Below, in pieces: positions 60,765-64,000 of a stretch of 64,000 bases of DNA. The translations under genes were made by a program, and so were the position numbers. Source of the DNA: Solirubrobacterales bacterium (lineage in GTDB: Bacteria; Actinomycetota; Thermoleophilia; Solirubrobacterales; 70-9); contig JAMLGI010000002.1 of the NCBI GenBank assembly GCA_023958085.1, forward strand, positions 1-64,000, in the 5' to 3' direction. Numbering within the stretch: the stretch's first letter is position 1; each line of letters begins with the position of its first letter. The notes beneath the pieces are model-generated. The model saw only the letters and a list, made by a program, of their open reading frames with translations. It searched no databases and was not told where the DNA came from.

Positions 60765-60797
60765 CCACGGCCCCCGTCGGGAGAACGGAGGCCGTGG
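60765..60797. terminator. Hairpin between convergent genes
   Basis: CCACGGCC (60765-60772) and GGCCGTGG (60790-60797), perfect 8 bp with a 17-base loop, between the flavoprotein and mmsA stops. Confidence 0.5.
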
Positions 60798-60865
60798 AGG
60801 GGAGAGACGAACGCTCTGCTGGAGCGTCCGGGTTTTCGCGGGCCTTGTGCCCGGCGAAGTGATGG

Positions 60866-62374
60866 TCAGTGCTCGACGAAGAAGCTTCCGTGCTCGTCGC
60901 CTCCCGAGAAGTAGCGGGAGGTGATCGTCTTCTTGCGGGTGAAGAACTCGATCCCGTCGAGGCCGTGAGCGTGGAGGTCGCCGAAGAAGGACTTCTTCCA
61001 GCCGGAGAAGGGGAAGAAGGCAACCGGGGCGGCGACCCCGATGTTCACCCCGACCATGCCGACCTCGACGTCGTGGCGGAACTTGCGGACCGCCGCGGCC
61101 GACTCGGTGAAGATCGAGACCCCGTTGCCGAAGGGGCTGGCGTTGACCATCTCGATCGCTTCCTCGAGCGTGTCGACGTTGACGATCGCGAGCACCGGAC
61201 CGAAAACCTCGTTAGTGATGATCGAGTCGGTCGGCTTGACCTTGTCGAGGATTGTCGGGCCGACGTAGGAGGAACCTTCGGGGGCGTCCGGCAGCGGGGT
61301 GCGTCCGTCGAGCACGACCTCGGCCCCCTCGTCGATCGCCTTCTGGATCCAGTCACCGATCCGATCGCTGGCCTCACAGGAGATCACCGGTCCGACGTCG
61401 GTCCCGTCCTCGAGCCCGTCGCCGACCAGCAGCTTCTTCGACTCCTCGACCAGGGTCGGGATCACCCGTTCGTGACCCTCGCCGACGGTGACGATCACCG
61501 AGCCGGCCATGCAGCGCTGGCCGGCAGCACCGAAACCGGAGCCGATCAGCCCCTTGACCGTCTGGTCGACCACCGCGTCGGGGCCGATCACCATGTGGTT
61601 CTTGGCGCCGCCGAGAGCCTGCACCCGCTTGCCGTTACGGGCCGCACGCTCGTAGACCAGCTGGGCCACCGGGGCCGAGCCGACGAAGGAGATCGCGTCG
61701 ATCCCGGGGTGATCGAGGATGCCCTCGACCACCTCGCGGCTGCCGTTGACCAGGTTGATCGTGCCGTCGGGCAGATCAAGCTCGTCGATGATCTCGAAGA
61801 CCGCGGCCTGGGTCATCGGTACCTGCTCGGAAGGCTTCAGGACGACCGTGTTGCCGGTCGCCAGCGCAAACGGGATGAACCAGAACGGCACCATCGCCGG
61901 AAAGTTGAAGGGAGCGATGATCGCGCAGACGCCGACCGGCTGGCGGATGGTCTCGGCGTCGACGTTGGTGGCGACGTCCTCGAGGACCTTGCCCTGCATG
62001 GTGTAGGGAATCGAGGTCGCGGCCTCGACCATTTCGATCATGCGGCCGACCTCGGCGGTAGCGTCGGGCAGGGTCTTGCCCATCTCGGTGGTCACCAGAC
62101 GGGCGATCTCATCCTTGCGGGCGGTCAGTCTTTCGCGCAACTCGAACAGCTTGTTGGCCCGCTTGATCGTGCTGACCTTGCGCCACTCGGGCAGGGCCGC
62201 CCGGGCTGCCTGAACCGCCTGGTCGAGGTGACCGGCGGTCGAGTAGGGAACCCGGCCGATCGTCTCGCCGGTGGCCGGATTGACCACGTCGTGGTACTCG
62301 GCGCCGTCGGCATCGATCCAGTTGCCGTTCACGTAGTTCTGCAGGGTCTTGGTGCTGGTGTCGGTGACCGTCAT
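60866..62374 (-). CDS. mmsA: CoA-acylating methylmalonate-semialdehyde dehydrogenase
   Basis: 502 residues from ATG 62374, which has AGGAG five bases upstream; the open frame to 62506 is not supported. NYVNGNWIDADGAEYHDVVN, then APFNFPAMVPFWFIPFALAT, and GAAGQRCMAGSVIVTVGEG with the catalytic Cys are MmsA-type. FFPFSGWKKSFFGDLHAHGL and EFFTRKKTITSRY are also diagnostic. It converts methylmalonate semialdehyde (valine, inositol or thymine breakdown) to propionyl-CoA. It is divergent from the MFS gene. Confidence 0.92.
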   Translation of the reverse strand: MTVTDTSTKTLQNYVNGNWIDADGAEYHDVVNPATGETIGRVPYSTAGHLDQAVQAARAALPEWRKVSTIKRANKLFELRERLTARKDEIARLVTTEMGKTLPDATAEVGRMIEMVEAATSIPYTMQGKVLEDVATNVDAETIRQPVGVCAIIAPFNFPAMVPFWFIPFALATGNTVVLKPSEQVPMTQAAVFEIIDELDLPDGTINLVNGSREVVEGILDHPGIDAISFVGSAPVAQLVYERAARNGKRVQALGGAKNHMVIGPDAVVDQTVKGLIGSGFGAAGQRCMAGSVIVTVGEGHERVIPTLVEESKKLLVGDGLEDGTDVGPVISCEASDRIGDWIQKAIDEGAEVVLDGRTPLPDAPEGSSYVGPTILDKVKPTDSIITNEVFGPVLAIVNVDTLEEAIEMVNASPFGNGVSIFTESAAAVRKFRHDVEVGMVGVNIGVAAPVAFFPFSGWKKSFFGDLHAHGLDGIEFFTRKKTITSRYFSGGDEHGSFFVEH

Positions 62375-62463
62375 CTCATCTCCTTGGAAAGCTCTCCCCT
62401 TCGAGGCTACCGGGCGAAAGCCCGAATTCCATTTGACACTACGCAGGGAGATCGCGAGTCGTT

Positions 62464-62479
62464 TTACGGCCCGTAATAT
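62464..62479 (+). promoter_or_regulatory. Palindrome TTACGG-c-CCGTAA overlapping a -10 box
   Basis: TTACGG (62464-62469), c, CCGTAA (62471-62476) overlaps TAATAT (62474-62479), the likely -10 of the MFS gene. It also lies upstream of the mmsA promoter region (TAGTGT near 62437-62442, reverse strand), so one regulator could control both. The regulator is not in view. Confidence 0.5.
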
Positions 62480-62541
62480 GCCGATGGGCCCGCAAGGAGC
62501 AGTCACCTCCAGGGAAGGATGATCGGTGAAGGGATTCCCCG

Positions 62542-64000
62542 GTGAGTATCTTCCGGTTCGTGTCCGTCACCTCCACCGATACCCCGGAATCCGGAAGGCT
62601 TCGCTACCGCTCGGGGCCCGGCCGCTGGGCACTGGCCGCGGTCATCCTCGGCTCCGGGGCGGCCTTCTTCGAGTCCAGCGTCGTCTCGGTCGCACTCCCC
62701 TCGATCGGCCGCGACCTCGGCCTGTCGCTTGGCGGGCTGCAATGGGTGATGAACGCCTACCTGCTCGCTCTCAGCGCCCTGATGATCACCGGCGGGTCGC
62801 TGGGCGACATCTACGGCCGACGCCGGATCTTCGTCGGTGGCCTGGCCGGTTTCGGCATCGCCTCCGCCTTCTGTGCCCTGGCCCCCACCGGAGAGATCCT
62901 GATCCTCGCCCGGGTGCTGCAGGGGGTGGCGGCGGCGCTGGTGGTCCCGTCCAGCCTGGCGATCATCCAGGCGAGCTTCGCCGAAGCCGACCGGGGAGCC
63001 GCGATCGGCCTCTGGTCCGGTTTCTCCGGAGTCTCGACCCTGTTCGGCCCGGCCCTGGGTGGCTGGCTGGTGGACGCCACCACCTGGCGACTCGTTTTCG
63101 GGGTCGTGCTGCTGTTCGCCGGTCTCGCCGCCTGGACCGCCCTGCGTCACCTGCCGGAAAGCCGTTCCGAAAGAGAGGCCGGCTCACACCCGGACTGGAC
63201 CGGCTCGATCCTGGTTTCACTCGGCCTCGGAGCGGTCACCTACGCGCTGATCGAGGCCCCCGGTGAACGCTTGATGTCGCTTCGGGTGCTGCTTCCGGTC
63301 CTCACCGGGACCGCTCTGCTGGCCGCCTTCCTGTTGGTCGAACGGAGGGTGTCCAACCCGATGCTGCCGCTCGGGGTCTTTCGGTCCCGCCAGTTCTCGG
63401 GGGCGAACGCGGCCACCCTCTGCAACTACATGGCGATCGGTTCGCTCTTCTTCTTCCTTTCCCTTCAGCTCCAGGACGTGCTCGGATACAGCGCCCTCGA
63501 GGCCGGGGCGGCCACGATCCCTCCGACCGTGATCATGCTGCTGTTCTCTCCGCTGGCCGGGCGGATCGGTCAGCGGCTCGGACCGCGCGGACCGATGACG
63601 GTCGGACCGATCGTGATGGGGGCGGGGGTCGCGATGGTTGCGGGGCTCTCGAAGGGAGGTGACTACCTGACCGATGTCTTCCCCGGAATGATCGTGTTCG
63701 GCATCGGGATGACGATCATGGTGGCGCCCCTGACCACCGCGGTGCTGGCCGCGTTGCCGAATCGTCAAGCCGGAATCGCCTCGGCGGTGAACAACGCGGT
63801 CGCCCGTTTCGCCCAGCTGATGGCGTCGGCTGCGCTGCCGGCTGCGGCCGGTCTGAGTGCCGGGGTGGCGGTCGCCTCAGACACCTTCTCGGCAGGCTTT
63901 CACCGGGCGATGCTGATCACCGCCGGGATCGCGGTGCTTGGCGGGCTGGTCTCTTTCATCACCATCCGAGGTGACCGGGTGGCCGCGACCGAACCCGTCG
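62542..64000 (+). CDS. MFS transporter, DHA2 type (3' end outside window)
   Basis: At least 486 codons, open to the window edge. GTG 62542 has AAGGGA about seven bases upstream. WALAAVILGSGAAFFESSVV then SVALPSIGRDLGLSLGGLQW is helix 1 and the following loop; GSLGDIYGRRRIFVGGL is motif A. GLWSGFSGVSTLFGPALGGW is a motif-C-like helix. At least 13 helices are visible. The DHA2 family exports drugs or antiseptics in exchange for protons. Another GTG at 62560 is possible. Confidence 0.87.
   Translation, partial: MSIFRFVSVTSTDTPESGRLRYRSGPGRWALAAVILGSGAAFFESSVVSVALPSIGRDLGLSLGGLQWVMNAYLLALSALMITGGSLGDIYGRRRIFVGGLAGFGIASAFCALAPTGEILILARVLQGVAAALVVPSSLAIIQASFAEADRGAAIGLWSGFSGVSTLFGPALGGWLVDATTWRLVFGVVLLFAGLAAWTALRHLPESRSEREAGSHPDWTGSILVSLGLGAVTYALIEAPGERLMSLRVLLPVLTGTALLAAFLLVERRVSNPMLPLGVFRSRQFSGANAATLCNYMAIGSLFFFLSLQLQDVLGYSALEAGAATIPPTVIMLLFSPLAGRIGQRLGPRGPMTVGPIVMGAGVAMVAGLSKGGDYLTDVFPGMIVFGIGMTIMVAPLTTAVLAALPNRQAGIASAVNNAVARFAQLMASAALPAAAGLSAGVAVASDTFSAGFHRAMLITAGIAVLGGLVSFITIRGDRVAATEPV

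Overview
The window is a GC-rich, gene-dense chromosomal segment of an actinobacterium. The best fit is a deep-branching lineage such as Thermoleophilia/Solirubrobacterales (moderate confidence, from gene content only). Supporting signs are: an rpsA-coaE-uvrB-uvrA neighbourhood; an actinobacterial LexA box (CGAAC-N4-GTTCG) at uvrA; a SigB/SigF-type sigma factor; a ceoBC-like pair of TrkA genes beside APC permeases; a DUF4395 protein; and many genes that seem to be translated from leaderless mRNAs. I saw no phage, insertion sequence, CRISPR array or rRNA. One tRNA, Gln(CTG), is present.

Layout. 1-11 kb: the end of a DoxX-like gene, an ECF sigma/anti-sigma pair, an alkylsulfatase, an SDR, lldD, cutA joined to a frameshifted acetyltransferase, a SigB-like factor, a DAO-type oxidase and an RlmA-like methyltransferase. 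11.4-15 kb: a heterodimeric ABC exporter with one degenerate ATP site. 15.7 kb: tRNA-Gln. 15.8-30.8 kb: a nearly uninterrupted reverse-strand block. Reading in the direction of transcription it holds a coiled-coil/ferredoxin-like protein, a small membrane protein, a c-di-GMP-responsive (MshEN) family 2 glycosyltransferase, a polytopic GT-C-like protein, two lipoproteins (one PstS-like), a secreted protein, a second copy of the ferredoxin-like domain, two APC-Usp permeases around a 65-residue membrane protein, and two TrkA proteins. A membrane diguanylate cyclase starts divergently at the head of this block. 32.4-39 kb: tsaB-rimI-tsaD-glutaredoxin-rex-ybdK-like operon, tsaE, and panC-panB. 40.0-40.5 kb: 154-bp tandem repeats and a long hairpin. 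40.6-45 kb: an acyltransferase, a ROK kinase with a 7-codon leader ORF, surface-type and membrane proteins, and a zinc-less MDR. 45-58.7 kb: uvrA, a beta-helix protein, a DivIVA-like protein, a GH5 glycosidase, uvrB, an MFS transporter, a lytic transglycosylase, coaE and rpsA. 58.7-59.6 kb: a 900-bp non-coding region full of large hairpins. 59.6-64 kb: a geranylgeranyl-reductase-like flavoprotein, mmsA and a truncated MFS gene.

The best candidate for an undescribed system is the c-di-GMP-controlled glycan locus at 21.0-32.4 kb: a diguanylate cyclase with intact GGDEF and I-site faces an operon whose glycosyltransferase carries two consecutive matches to the c-di-GMP-binding MshEN motif, together with accessory lipoproteins of unknown role. 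Three genome-style features also recur. (1) A TANNNT -10 box lies 6-7 bases before the start codon at about 18 genes. (2) 4-base NTGA stop/start overlaps occur with all four N, including two CTG starts (coaE and an MFS gene). (3) Large structured repeats sit between genes, one pair with pairing-preserving changes in its stem.
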